A stretch of DNA of 64,000 nucleotides from VRUE01 sp963697805 (lineage in GTDB: Bacteria > Actinomycetota > Thermoleophilia > Solirubrobacterales > 70-9). Of the stretch, positions 45,481 through 54,990 are shown piece after piece. Positions within the stretch are counted from its first letter, which is position 1. Each line of letters starts with the position of its first letter. Both the position numbers and the translations under genes were made by a program. The notes under the pieces were generated by a model that was given only the letters and a program-made list of their open reading frames with translations, was not told where the DNA came from and ran no database searches. The DNA lies in NCBI GenBank assembly GCA_963697805.1, contig CAVOPB010000002.1:1116001-1180000 (forward strand), given 5' to 3'.

Positions 45481-46175
45481 TGCCCGAAGCACGCGTCGAA
45501 TACCAGGAGGAACTCGAGCAGCTCGAGGCGAGTGCGATCGGGGGGCTCGACCTGGTCAGCGCCGCGCTGAGCCGCACCCTGGAGGCGATCGAGCACCAGG
45601 ACGTCGAGCTGGCCCAGTTGGTGATCGCCGACGACGACCGGATCGACGGTCGCTATCTCGAGGTCCACCAGGCGTTGATCGCACTGCTCGCGACGCAGGC
45701 ACCGGTGGCCACGGACCTGCGCCTGATCTCGGCCCTTCTTCACGTCCTGAAGAACGTCGAGCGGATGGGCGACCAGTGCGTGAACATCTGCAAGCTGATC
45801 CCGCTGACCGGCAACGAGCCACCGGCGGACGCCGAAATGGTCAAGCTGATCCTGACGATGGGCAGGCAGACCCGGACCCTGCTCGCCCAGTCGAAACGTG
45901 CCTTCGGGGAGCGAAACGTCGACATGGCCCGCGACCTCGTGCGTCAGGACGACGCCGTCGACAACCTCAACCGCGAGTGCTTCGGGCTCGCTCTCGAGAT
46001 CGGCGACGACCCGGACAGGCGCGAGTGGGCGATGACGATGCTGCTCGCCGCCCGGGCGATCGAGCGGATCGCCGACAACGCCGTCGACATCGGTGAGCAG
46101 GTGGCGTTCGTTGTCACCGGCCTCTTTCGCGAGTTCGAGGACGCCTCGCATCCCGAGGAGACCGTCAGGCCCTGA
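45480..46175 (+). CDS. phoU: Phosphate transport system regulator PhoU
   Basis: A 231-residue all-helical protein made of two PhoU repeats: VATDLRLISALLHVLKNVERMGDQCVNIC in the first and AMTMLLAARAIERIADNAVDIGEQVAFVV in the second. PhoU restrains Pst and the Pho kinase when phosphate is plentiful. It overlaps pstB by one base (TGATG) and is undamaged although the gene before it carries many insertions. Confidence 0.95.
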   Translation: MPEARVEYQEELEQLEASAIGGLDLVSAALSRTLEAIEHQDVELAQLVIADDDRIDGRYLEVHQALIALLATQAPVATDLRLISALLHVLKNVERMGDQCVNICKLIPLTGNEPPADAEMVKLILTMGRQTRTLLAQSKRAFGERNVDMARDLVRQDDAVDNLNRECFGLALEIGDDPDRREWAMTMLLAARAIERIADNAVDIGEQVAFVVTGLFREFEDASHPEETVRP

Positions 46176-46257
46176 TGTCGCCTCTCGGGCCGCCGGAAAC
46201 AGCGGGGACCCGGCCGATCGAGTCCGAGGCGTCTGACAACATGCGAATCGGTAGCTG

Positions 46258-47166
46258 ATGCTCTGTGGGGCCATAGATATCGGGTCGAATACGACGCGCG
46301 TGCTCGTCGCTGAGCCGGTCGACGGCCAGCTCATGAAGGTGATGGAACAGCGCGCCTACACCCGCATCAACAAGGCGATCGGGGCAGACGGCGCGATCGT
46401 CCCCGAGAAGATCGAGGAGGTCGTCGAGGTCGTTGCGACCCAGGTGCGTCTCGCGCGTGAGCTCGGTGCCGAGACGATCCGTGCGGTCGCGACCGCCGCG
46501 GTCCGCGAGGCCGACAATGGCGAGGCCGTCGCGGCGAGGATCGCCAAGGACTCAGGGGTGCCGGTCGAGATCCTCAGCGAGGAGGAGGAGGGGCGCCTCG
46601 CCTTCATCGGCGCGACGAAAACGCTCGGCCACCCCGCGGACGGCAAGGTCGGCGTCGTCGACGTCGGCGGTGGCTCGACCGAGGTCGTCCTCGGAACCGT
46701 CTCCGGTGGGGTCGAGGAGGTGCTCTCCTGGAAGGTCGGTTCGGGGGCTCTCGCGGACGAGCTGATCTCCTCCGATCCGCCCTCGGCGGCCGAGATCCGC
46801 AAGATCCGTGACCGGATCGACGCGATCTTCGAGGGCGTCGAGATCGACCGCCCGTCGCAGGCCGTCGCGGTCGGCGGCAGCGCCACCTCCATGCGGCGAT
46901 TGGTCGGCGCCGTGCTCGAGTACGAGACGCTCGAGCGCGGAGTCAGGATCCTTGCCGGTGAGCCGGCCACCGAGGTTGCCAGGCGATTCGAGCTCGACCC
47001 GGAACGGGTGCGGATCCTCACCACCGGCGTCCTCCTGCTGGAGAAGGTCTCCGAGCTGCTCGGCCAGCCGCTCCAGATCGGCAAGGGGGGACTGCGCGAG
47101 GGCGTTGTCCTGGACCTTCTCAACGGCAACGCCAACGGCGCGCCGGCCGCCCGCCTGGCCGCCTGA
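46258..47166 (+). CDS. ppx: Exopolyphosphatase, Ppx/GppA family
   Basis: A 302-residue phosphatase of the ASKHA fold. AIDIGSNTTRVLVAEP (phosphate 1), RAVATAAVREADN, ILSEEEEGRLAFIGA, GVVDVGGGSTEVVLG and AVGGSATSMRRL are typical. It splits phosphate off polyphosphate or hydrolyses pppGpp; the short length fits the actinobacterial Ppx1-like type. It has its own 82-nt upstream spacer. Glu codons are almost all GAG. Confidence 0.92.
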   Translation: MLCGAIDIGSNTTRVLVAEPVDGQLMKVMEQRAYTRINKAIGADGAIVPEKIEEVVEVVATQVRLARELGAETIRAVATAAVREADNGEAVAARIAKDSGVPVEILSEEEEGRLAFIGATKTLGHPADGKVGVVDVGGGSTEVVLGTVSGGVEEVLSWKVGSGALADELISSDPPSAAEIRKIRDRIDAIFEGVEIDRPSQAVAVGGSATSMRRLVGAVLEYETLERGVRILAGEPATEVARRFELDPERVRILTTGVLLLEKVSELLGQPLQIGKGGLREGVVLDLLNGNANGAPAARLAA

Positions 47167-47180
47167 CTTAGCCTGACCCC

Positions 47181-47657
47181 GTGGCTCGTGCCCGGGAGAT
47201 CCCCGACCTCGATTGCGAGGCGCCCTTTGCCGAGGCGGCGGCACGGGTTATCAGCACCCGTGCGGATGAGCTATTCGAACACTCGCGAGGCGTGCTCGAC
47301 ACCGGCGACATCGAGCGGGTTCACGACATGAGGGTCGCGACCCGGCGCCTGCGCGCGGCGATGGAGATCTTCGAGGCCTGCTTCCCGCGGAAACGCTGGC
47401 GCAGGGCCCTGAAGCGGGTCAAGGAGCTCGCCGATGCCCTCGGGGAGCGCCGCGACCGCGACGTCGCGATCGAGTTCCTCGGCGGGTTCACGGGTGAGGT
47501 TCGCGGTCCCGGTCGCGAGCGCCTCGCGAGTGTGATCGATGGCCTCCGCGAGGAGCAGCGCGAGGCCAACGAGGGCCTCGCGCCGGCGGTCGACGAGAGG
47601 CGGTTGGAGGAGCTGCGCCGTCGCCTGGACAGGCTCGTCGAGGCGGTCCGAGAATGA
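47181..47657 (+). CDS. CHAD domain protein, N-terminal half
   Basis: A 158-residue protein from GTG 47181 containing EHSRGVLDTGDIERVHDMRV, ATRRLRAAMEIFEACFPRK and LADALGERRDRDVAIEFL: the first half of a CHAD domain, whose conserved His and basic residues bind polyphosphate. The gene ends RLVEAVRE and overlaps the next by ATGA. Most CHAD proteins have both halves in one chain of about 300 residues, so either this is a split domain or a frameshift separates them. Confidence 0.75.
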   Translation: MARAREIPDLDCEAPFAEAAARVISTRADELFEHSRGVLDTGDIERVHDMRVATRRLRAAMEIFEACFPRKRWRRALKRVKELADALGERRDRDVAIEFLGGFTGEVRGPGRERLASVIDGLREEQREANEGLAPAVDERRLEELRRRLDRLVEAVRE

Positions 47658-48079
47658 AGGCACACCCTGTCGAGGGGCTCGATCCGGAGGGATCGTTGCG
47701 GGCCAACGCCGGAAGGATCCTCGCGACGAGGATCGGTGAGCTCCGCGGGTTCTCGGGCGAGGCGCTGGACCAGGCAGGCGCGAGTGCCCAGCACGACCTG
47801 CGGATCGCCGCCAAGCGCCTGCGCTACGTCCTCGAGATCACCGAGTCATGCTTCGGCCAGGAGGCGGTCGCCGCCCGCAGGGCGGCCAGGGATCTGCAGA
47901 GCGTGCTCGGCGACATCCATGACTGCGACGTGATGCTGCCCAGGGTCGAGGGCATCCCCGCGCTGGCCATGCTGCTCGGCGCCAGGCGGGCGCAGCTCTT
48001 CCGCGACTTCCGCGACCTCTGGCAGGCGGAGGAGGGTCGCGGCACCTGGGCGGCGCTGGAGCGCCTCCTCCAGCCCTGA
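47654..48079 (+). CDS. CHAD domain protein, C-terminal half
   Basis: A 141-residue protein from ATG 47654 in an ATGA overlap with the upstream half. AQHDLRIAAKRLRYVLEI, ESCFGQEAVAARRAARDLQS and VLGDIHDCDVMLPRV are the second-half CHAD signatures. PolyP binding and granule targeting are the known roles of CHAD proteins. Placement between ppx and the glycosyltransferase puts it in the polyphosphate island. Confidence 0.78.
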   Translation: MKAHPVEGLDPEGSLRANAGRILATRIGELRGFSGEALDQAGASAQHDLRIAAKRLRYVLEITESCFGQEAVAARRAARDLQSVLGDIHDCDVMLPRVEGIPALAMLLGARRAQLFRDFRDLWQAEEGRGTWAALERLLQP

Positions 48080-48136
48080 TTCACAGGTTTTTCACGCGCA
48101 GTTTGCTGCCGGTTCACAAGTTTTCCCTGCTAATCG
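48080..48136 (+). promoter_or_regulatory. Pho-box-like repeat array D
   Basis: Units at 11-bp spacing: TTCACAG (48080-48086), TTCACGC (48091-48097), TTTGCTG (48102-48108) and TTCACAA (48113-48119). TAATCG (48131-48136) could be the -10, about 11 nt downstream of the last unit, as in PhoB-dependent promoters. The PHP-glycosyltransferase gene starts at 48184. Confidence 0.65.
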
Positions 48137-48183
48137 CGGAAACTTGGTGGTGAGAAATCGAGCGAACAGAGAGGGAGACACCG

Positions 48184-50463
48184 ATGACTTCCCGAGTTGA
48201 CATGCACTGTCATTCCACCGCCTCACAGCTTTCGCGACTCGGCGTTCAGCGATCGCTGGGCCTGCCGGAGTGCGCGACGCCGCCATCAGAGGTCTACGAG
48301 CTGGCCAAGCGCCGTGGGATGGACTTCGTGACGATCACCGATCACGACACGATCGCCGGCTGCCTCGAGCTCGAGGGCCGGCCCGACTGCTTCGTCTCCG
48401 AGGAGCTGACCGCCCGCTTCGCCGGCGAGCCCCAGGCGGTGCACGTCCTCTGTTACGGGATCACTTCCGGGGACCACGAGTGGCTGCAGGCACACGCCGG
48501 CGACGTCGAGGCCTGCGCCGCCTACCTTCACGAGAACGGGATCGCGTGCGCGCTCGCGCATCCCTTCTACGACGTCGCCGCCCCGCTCACCCCGCGCCAC
48601 CGGCGCCGGCTGGCCGAGCTGTTCCCGATCTGGGAGGTGCGCAACGGGTCACGGGCGCCGGAGCTGAACGCGCCGGCGGTGATCTACATCGAGACGCACG
48701 GCGGCACCGGGATCGGTGGTTCCGACGATCACGCCGGCGTGGATATCGGCAGGACCTTCACCGAGGTGCCGATGGCGTCCACGCCGGAAGAGTTTCTGAA
48801 CCGACTCCGCGACGGTGAGGCCGCCGCCGGCGGCGAACAGGGGAGCGCGGCGAAATGGGCCCACGCTGCGATGGCGCTCGCCACTCGCGCCCTTGCGCTC
48901 GACGGCCAGGAGGTGGGAGAGGGGGCGCCGGACCCCGCCACCGTCCTCAAGATCGCCCAGCGGGTGGTCGGCCAGGGCGCCGCCAGGGAGGGCTCGGTCG
49001 CCGCCGACATCGGCCCCGAAGACGCCCGGCGACTGCTCGAGACCTGGCTCACCTCGGTCGGCTTGGACCTTCGCGGCCGGGCCCTGCTCTCCCATCTGCA
49101 GTCGGAGGGCTTTCTCGCACGCCGACCTCTACCGGCGCGCCCGCCGGGCGCCACGAGCGGCGCCTGCGCTCGCGGTCGAGGCGGTCGCCGACGGCTCCCG
49201 CGCGGTGGTCGAGAACGACCTCGGCAGGGCGTTCGGCGGCGTCTTCGAGGCGCTCGTCCCGGCGATCCCCTACGCGCCCTCGGCCGCCTTCCTCGGCGCC
49301 GAGAAGGCGAAGCTCGCCGGCCGCGAGGGAGAGCGCCGCGTCGCTGTGATCGTCGACGGGATCGCCTCGATGCACGGCGTCACCCACACCATCGAGCAGA
49401 TCCGCGAGCACGGCGTGCCGGGCTACGAGGTCGATGTGGTCGGCACAGACGCGGGAGTCGACCGGCGGCTGCCGGCGGCGGCCGAGCTCGAGGTCCCCTA
49501 CTACGAGGGGATGAGCCTCGGCGTGCCGGGCCTGACCGACCTGGTCGAGACCCTCGCCGAGGGGCGATACGACCTGCTCCACGTCACCGCCCCCGGCCCG
49601 GCTGGGATCGCCGCGATGCTGCTCGGCCGGATCACCGGGATGCCGCTGGTCGGCAGCTACCACACCGAGCTCACCGCCTACGCCGGCATGCGCACCGGCG
49701 ACGGCGGCTTGCAGGCGATGGCGCGGGCGGCGATCGCCGCCTTCTACAACGTGCCCTCGGTCGTGCTCTCGCCGAGCCCGGCCGCCGACGACTCGCTCTC
49801 CGGCCTCGGTGTCGACAGGGCCGGATCGGTCGCTGGGAGCGCGGAGTCGACATCTCCCGCTTCGACCCGGTCAAGGCCGACCGCGACGCATACCGGGGCG
49901 AGATCAGGGTCCTCTACGCGGGCCGGATGACCCGCGAGAAGGGGGTCGACCTCCTCGCCGAGTCCTTCCTCCGCGCCCACCGCAGTGAGCCGCGGCTGCA
50001 CCTGCTGCTGGCCGGCGGCGGCCCCGAGGAGGGAGAGCTGCGCGAGCGGCTCGGCGAGCACGCCACCTTCCTCGGCTGGCTCGAGGGCGAGGACCTGGCC
50101 CGCGCCTACGCCAGCGCCGACATGTTCCTCTTCTGCTCGCAGACCGACACCTACGGGCAGGTGGTGCTCGAGGCGAGTGCCAGCGGGCTGCCGGTGATCG
50201 CGGTCGCCCAGGGCGGGCCCGCGACCCTGATCGAGAACAGCCACACCGGGCTGCTCTGCCAGGCCGACGCCGATCACCTCGCGGGGGCGATGATGCGGCT
50301 CGCCTCCTCGCCGCTGCTGCGCCGCCGGCTCGGGGCCTCGGGCGTCAGCGCCGCTCACGGGCGCTCCTGGGGACGGTCCCTGGAGCAGCTCGCCGCCGGC
50401 TACGGCCGGGCGGTCGGCGCCCCCGCGCTGGGCGGCCGGCAAGCCACAGGTCGTGCTGCCTGA
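48184..50463 (+). CDS. PHP domain-GT4 glycosyltransferase fusion (two frameshifts)
   Basis: A protein of about 759 residues when two indels (insertion near 49117, deletion near 49822) are ignored. The N-terminal PHP phosphoesterase-like domain has DMHCHSTAS, VTITDHDTIAGC, ALAHPFYDV and IGGSDDHAG. The C-terminal GT4 domain has VVIVDGIASMHGVTH, TYHTELTAY-like GSYHTELTAYAG, ILYAGRMTREKGVDLLAESF-like RVLYAGRMTREKG, and the E-x7-E region VVLEASASGLPVIAVAQGG. GT4 retaining enzymes move sugars from nucleotide donors. With the Pho-box array it may make glycolipids that replace phospholipids; that role is inferred. Confidence 0.72.
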   Translation: MTSRVDMHCHSTASQLSRLGVQRSLGLPECATPPSEVYELAKRRGMDFVTITDHDTIAGCLELEGRPDCFVSEELTARFAGEPQAVHVLCYGITSGDHEWLQAHAGDVEACAAYLHENGIACALAHPFYDVAAPLTPRHRRRLAELFPIWEVRNGSRAPELNAPAVIYIETHGGTGIGGSDDHAGVDIGRTFTEVPMASTPEEFLNRLRDGEAAAGGEQGSAAKWAHAAMALATRALALDGQEVGEGAPDPATVLKIAQRVVGQGAAREGSVAADIGPEDARRLLETWLTSVGLDLRGRALLSHLQSEGFLARRPLPARPPGATSGACARGRGGRRRLPRGGRERPRQGVRRRLRGARPGDPLRALGRLPRRREGEARRPRGRAPRRCDRRRDRLDARRHPHHRADPRARRAGLRGRCGRHRRGSRPAAAGGGRARGPLLRGDEPRRAGPDRPGRDPRRGAIRPAPRHRPRPGWDRRDAARPDHRDAAGRQLPHRAHRLRRHAHRRRRLAGDGAGGDRRLLQRALGRALAEPGRRRLALRPRCRQGRIGRWERGVDISRFDPVKADRDAYRGEIRVLYAGRMTREKGVDLLAESFLRAHRSEPRLHLLLAGGGPEEGELRERLGEHATFLGWLEGEDLARAYASADMFLFCSQTDTYGQVVLEASASGLPVIAVAQGGPATLIENSHTGLLCQADADHLAGAMMRLASSPLLRRRLGASGVSAAHGRSWGRSLEQLAAGYGRAVGAPALGGRQATGRAA

Positions 50464-50478
50464 GTCGCGTACGATGGC

Positions 50479-52575
50479 TTGATCGACGATCCAGCGCTTT
50501 ACTTCAATCGCGAGCTCTCCTGGCTCGACTTCAACCAACGGGTGCTGGAGTTGGCCGAGGAAACGAGCGTGCCGCTGCTCGAGCGAGTCCGCTTCTGCTC
50601 GATCTACGCGTCGCAACCTGGATGAGTTCTTCATGGTCCGGGTCGCCGGGCTCTTCGACCAGCTGGAAGCCGGCATCGACGCGCGCGGCCCCGACGGGCT
50701 CGGGCCGGGCGAACTGATCGACTCGCATCCAGGCCCGGGTCCTCGAGCTCGACTGGCGCCTCCGACAGCTGCTTCAACGGTGAGCTGCGGCCGGCGCTGG
50801 AGGAGGAGGGGATTCGGATCGTCTCGCTCGAGACGGCGACCGACGAGGAGCGGCGCGAGATCGACGCCCGCTTCCATGACCAGGTCTTTCCAGCGCTGAC
50901 CCCGCTGGTGATCGGGCTCGGGCGGCCGCTTCCCCTACATCTCCAACCTCTCGCTCAGCCTCGGGGTGCTGCTGCGCGACCCCGAGAGCGGCACCGAGAT
51001 CATCGCCCGTGTCAAGGTGCCGAAGGAGCTGCTCGGCCGCTTCCTGCGGATCGGCGAGGAGGGGAGGAAGGCATTCGTGCCGCTCGAGGAGGTGATCGCC
51101 GCCAACCTCGACGCCCTGTTCCCGGGGACCGAGGTGGTCGACCACGGCTTCTTCCGGGTCACCCGCGACACCGACTTCACCGTCTCCGATGAGGCCGACG
51201 ACCTCCTCCAGGCTGTCCAGGACGAACTTCGCCGCCGTCGCTTCGGCGAGGTCGTCCGGCTCGAGATCGCGGCCGGGATGAACTCGAAACTCCGGGCGCA
51301 GCTGATCGATGCGCTGCGGCTCGAGGCCCGCGAGGTCTACGACGTCGACGGGCCTGATCGACCTCGCCGACGTCAGCGACCTCGCCGACGTCTCCGGCCG
51401 CCCGGAGCTGCATTACGAGCCCTGGAGCCCCTGCACCCAGCCGCGCCTGCAGGGCGAGGACGAGGAGCCGATCGACATGTTCGCCGCGATCCGCCAGCGG
51501 CGACATCCTCGTCCACCACCCCTACGACTCCTTCCCGACCTCGGTCGATCGCTTCGTCGACCAGGCGGTCGACGACCCGGACGTGCTCGCGATCAAGCAG
51601 ACGGTGTACCGGACGAGCGACGACTCGCCGCTGGTGCCGGCGCTGATCCGCGCCTCCGAACGCGGCAAGCAGGCGGTCTGCATGGTCGAGCTCAAAGCGC
51701 GCTTCGACGAGGCGGCGAACATCCACTGGGCGAAAGTCACTGGAGGAGGCGGGGGTCCACGTCGTCTACGGCATCCCCGGCTTGAAGACGCACGTCAAGG
51801 CGATCCTCGTGGTCGCGCCGCGAGGGCGGACCAGGTGCGCGAGTACGTCCACATCGGGACCGGCAACTACAACTCGAAGACGGCGCGGCTCTACACGGAC
51901 CTCGGCCTGTTCACCGCCGACTCCGAGATCGGCGCCGACGTCGCCGAGATGTTCAACTTCCTCACCGGCTACGGCCGGCCGGCGGGGTTCCGCAAGGTCC
52001 TGGTCGCGCCGACGACGATGCGCGACCGACTGCTCGGCGAGATCGAGCGGACGATCGCGGCCCACCGCGCCGGCGAAGACGCCCGGATCGCCCTGAAGAT
52101 GAACGCCCTGGTCGACGCCCGGATGCATCCGCGCGCTCTACGGGGCCTCGCGCGCCGGGGTCCCGGTCGAGCTGAACGTGCGCGGGATCTGCTGCCTGCG
52201 CCCGGGCGTGCCCGGCGTCTCCGAGAACATCCGCGTGCGTCTCGGTCGTCGGTCGCTTTCTCGAGCACTCGCGCGTCTACACCTTCCACCGCGGCGAGGA
52301 GTCCACGGTCCTGCATCGGGTCTGCCGACCTGATGCCGCGCAACCTCGACCACCGGGTGGAGCTGGTGACCCGGTCGACGACCCGGCCCTGCGCGACGAG
52401 ATGCTGGATGTCCTGGAGCGCTGCTTCGCCGACAACACGAACGCCTGGGAGCTCGACTCCGATGGCGTCTGGACAGACTCCCACCCCCGAGGTGGGACGC
52501 CGCAGCGTCCAGGACGAGCTGCGCGAGCGGCACGGCGGCCGAGCGGCCGAGCAGCTCGCCGCCGCGGCGGGCTGA
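50479..52575 (+). pseudogene. ppk: Polyphosphate kinase, frameshifted
   Basis: At least 14 single-base indels (near 50614, 50726, 50757, 50929, 51353, 51501, 51739, 51815, 51825, 52126, 52241, 52314, 52371, 52481) break it, mostly inserted C. Read across frames it is a PPK1: YFNRELSWLDFNQRVLELA, SNLDEFFMVRVAGLFDQLEA, VHIGTGNYNSKTARLYTDLG (autophosphorylated-His region), RNLDHRVEL and FHRGEEST (second His). PPK makes polyphosphate from ATP. The start is TTG 50479; an upstream ATG (50473-50475) would need another indel. No degraded residues are seen around the indels. Confidence 0.85.
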
Positions 52576-52604
52576 GGCCAGTCCGATCGGACTAGGATGG
52601 ATCG

Positions 52605-53225
52605 ATGGCTCGGCTCTCGCTCCTGCCTCGCGATCACACCTTTTTCGATCTCTTCGTCGAGGCGGGCGCAACACCCTGAGCACCGCGCAGCTGCTCGACC
52701 AGATGATGCGCGACCTGGCCCGACGCGGCGACCTCGGCCGCGAGATCCTCAAGGCCGAGCAGGAGGGGGACCGGATCACCCACGACATCGTCCAGCGGCT
52801 GAACTCGACCTTCGTGACACCGATCGACCGCGAGGACATCTACGCGGTAGCGACCCAGATCGACGACATCGTCGACTACACGGAGGAGGCCGCCGACTTC
52901 CTCGGGCTCTACCAGATCGAGGCGCCGATGTCGCAGGCGCAGGCATTGACCAAGGTCCTGGTCAGGTGCCTGCGAGCAGCTGGCCGGAGGGCTCGATCAC
53001 CTGCGGGAGCTGAAGGGGTTGGACAAGTACTGGATCGAGATCCACCGCCTCGAGAACGAGGGCGACCGGATCTCCCGCGATGCGGTCGCGTCGCTGTTCT
53101 CGAACGGGATCGACCCGATGGTCGTGATCCGCTGGAAGGACATGTTCGCCGTGCTCGAGAATGCGATCGACTCGACCGAGACCGTTGCGCAGACCCTCGA
53201 GGGCATAGTCATCAAGAACTCGTGA
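52605..53225 (+). CDS. DUF47/PhoU-like Pit accessory protein (two frameshifts)
   Basis: A PhoU-like helical protein of about 206 residues if a one-base deletion near 52666 and an insertion near 52970 are set aside. MARLSLLPRDHTFFDLFVEA is the family N-terminus; ILKAEQEGDRITHDIVQRL, TPIDREDIYAVATQIDDIVD, WIEIHRLENEGDRISRDAV and AIDSTETVAQTLEGIV are conserved. DUF47 proteins accompany Pit phosphate transporters and probably regulate them. It overlaps the pit start by GTGA. Confidence 0.8.
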
Positions 53226-54223
53226 GCCGCGACCTGATCATGGTCCTGGTCGTCGCCAGTGCGCTCGGTTTCGCATTCAGCAACGGGTTTCACGACACCT
53301 TCGACCTGATCTCGACCGCGATATCGACCGGCGCTGCGCCGCCGCAGGTCGCGATCGCCGTAGCCGCGGTGCTGAATTTCCTTGGGGCCTTCATCTCGGT
53401 GGCTGTCGCGGCGACGATCGCCGGCGGCATCGTCGAGGCGACGCAGATCACGCCCGGCGCCGTCCTCTGCGGCCTGGTCGGGGCAATCGCCTGGAACCTC
53501 TGGACCTGGCGCCTGGGCCTGCCCTCTAGTTCCTCACACGCGTTGATCGGCGGCCTCGTCGGCGCGACGCTGGCCGCCGGCGGCACCGACGCCGTGATCG
53601 GCGGAGGCCTGCTCGACAAGGTCCTGATCCCGGCGCTTCTCGCGCCGCTCGCGGCCTTTCTCCTCGCCGGGGTCATGATCGGGGTGATCTACCGGCTCGT
53701 CGGCAACTGGCCGCCGGGGTCGGTCGGCCGCTCCTTTCGCCGCGCGCAGATCGTCTCCGGCAGCCTCCGGCCCTCGGCCACGGCGCCAACGACGCCCAGA
53801 AGACGATGGGGGTGATCACCCTCGCCCTCGTGGCCGACGGCACCCACGGCGTGGGCAACGACCCGCCGTTCTGGGTCATCCTCGTCGCCGCGGTTGCCCT
53901 GGGCCTCGGCACCTACAGCGGCGGCTGGCGGATCCTGCGGGGAACCGGCTCGCGGGTCATCAAGATGGACTCCGCCCAGGGCTTTTCGGCTCAGGGCGCC
54001 GGCGCGGTCGCGATCCTCGTCTCGACCGCGCTCGGCTATCCGATCTCCTCGACCCACGCGATCAGCGGCGGCGTCATGGGTGCTGGAGACGCCGCAAAAC
54101 GGATTTCCGCGGTCCGCTGGGGTGTGGCGGGGGAATATCGTCATCGCCTGGCTCCTGACCCTGCCGGCGACCGCGGCGATCGGGGCGGCCCTGTATGGGG
54201 TAGCGAAGCTTTTCGGGGCGTAG
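53222..54223 (+). CDS. pit: Low-affinity inorganic phosphate transporter (Pit), frameshifted
   Basis: A PiT-family Na+ or H+-coupled phosphate carrier of about 330 residues from GTG 53222. ALGFAFSNGFHDTFDLISTA and GHGANDAQKTMGVITLAL are the two family signature motifs, with ALIGGLVGATLAAGG, GYPISSTHAISGGVMGAG and many membrane helices. A one-base deletion near 53770 and an insertion near 54130 disturb the frame, between otherwise conserved sequence. It works with the DUF47 protein upstream. Confidence 0.85.
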
Positions 54224-54234
54224 AATCTGGCCTG

Positions 54235-54585
54235 ATGCGGACGTTTCGCAACATCGCGATCGTGATGGCGCTGGCGCTCGCGGTGGCCTTCCTCCCGGCC
54301 GGCGGCAACATCGCCGAAGCGATCCTGACGGCGATCACGCTCGGGTTCCTGGCGGCGATCGCATGGACAGTCTACGTGCTCTCCCGCCAGAACCAGCTGA
54401 CGCTGGCCACGCTCAGCGACGGACGGCGCGCGATCCTCTACGGGGCGTTGGGATTGATCGCGCTCCTAATCGCCGGCAGCGACGAGATGTTCGCGAGCGG
54501 GGGCGGAACCCTCGCCTGGATCCTCCTGCTGGGGGCCTCGGTGGCCGCGATCTGGCGGATCTGGATCGAGGCCAACACCTACTGA
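54235..54585 (+). CDS. Small membrane protein
   Basis: A 116-residue protein from ATG 54235, with four hydrophobic stretches (IAIVMALALAVAFLPA, AILTAITLGFLAAIAWTVYV, ILYGALGLIALLIAG, LAWILLLGASVAAIWRIWI). No family is recognised. It follows pit by 12 nt and is undamaged. Confidence 0.6.
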   Translation: MRTFRNIAIVMALALAVAFLPAGGNIAEAILTAITLGFLAAIAWTVYVLSRQNQLTLATLSDGRRAILYGALGLIALLIAGSDEMFASGGGTLAWILLLGASVAAIWRIWIEANTY

Positions 54586-54639
54586 GTTTCGTTCGCTTCG
54601 TCGCGCCACGCTTGAAGGGCGGCGTGGGACGGTCGGATC

Positions 54640-54990
54640 GTGAGGTCCTCGAAACCCGTCCGCCGCCGCAACGAGGCAGGCTCGGCCTCGGTCGAGCTGA
54701 TAGGGGTGCTCCCGTTCCTGCTCCTCACGATTCTCGTCGCCGCCCAGCTGGCGCTCGCCGGACAGGCGCTCTGGTCGGCAGCTGTGGCGGCGCGTGCGGG
54801 CGCCCGCGCGGCGCTGGTGGGGAGGGATGCCGGGGACGCGGCCCGGGCCGCGCTGCCGCCCTCGATGCGACAGGGCGCTCGCGTCGGCGACAGCGGCGCG
54901 GTCTCGATCGAGGTGCCGGTTCCACGCTTGCTGCCGGGACTCCCGCCCCTCATTGTCGCCGCGAGCACGAGGCTGGGGCCCGGTGGATAG
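54640..54990 (+). CDS. TadE-like pseudopilin/secretion protein
   Basis: A 116-residue protein from GTG 54640. GSASVELIGVLPFLLLTILV is a class III-like TadE membrane signal with the ExxG/Ser context; a short soluble tail follows. TadE proteins are minor pseudopilins of the Flp/Tad system. It overlaps the next gene by 8 nt. No Tad ATPase or CpaB gene is near, so a partial or specialised system is likely. Confidence 0.72.
   Translation: MRSSKPVRRRNEAGSASVELIGVLPFLLLTILVAAQLALAGQALWSAAVAARAGARAALVGRDAGDAARAALPPSMRQGARVGDSGAVSIEVPVPRLLPGLPPLIVAASTRLGPGG

Noticed and set aside
50479..52575. Programmed frameshifting in ppk
   Set aside because: Fourteen or more scattered sites with no common slippery sequence or stop context.
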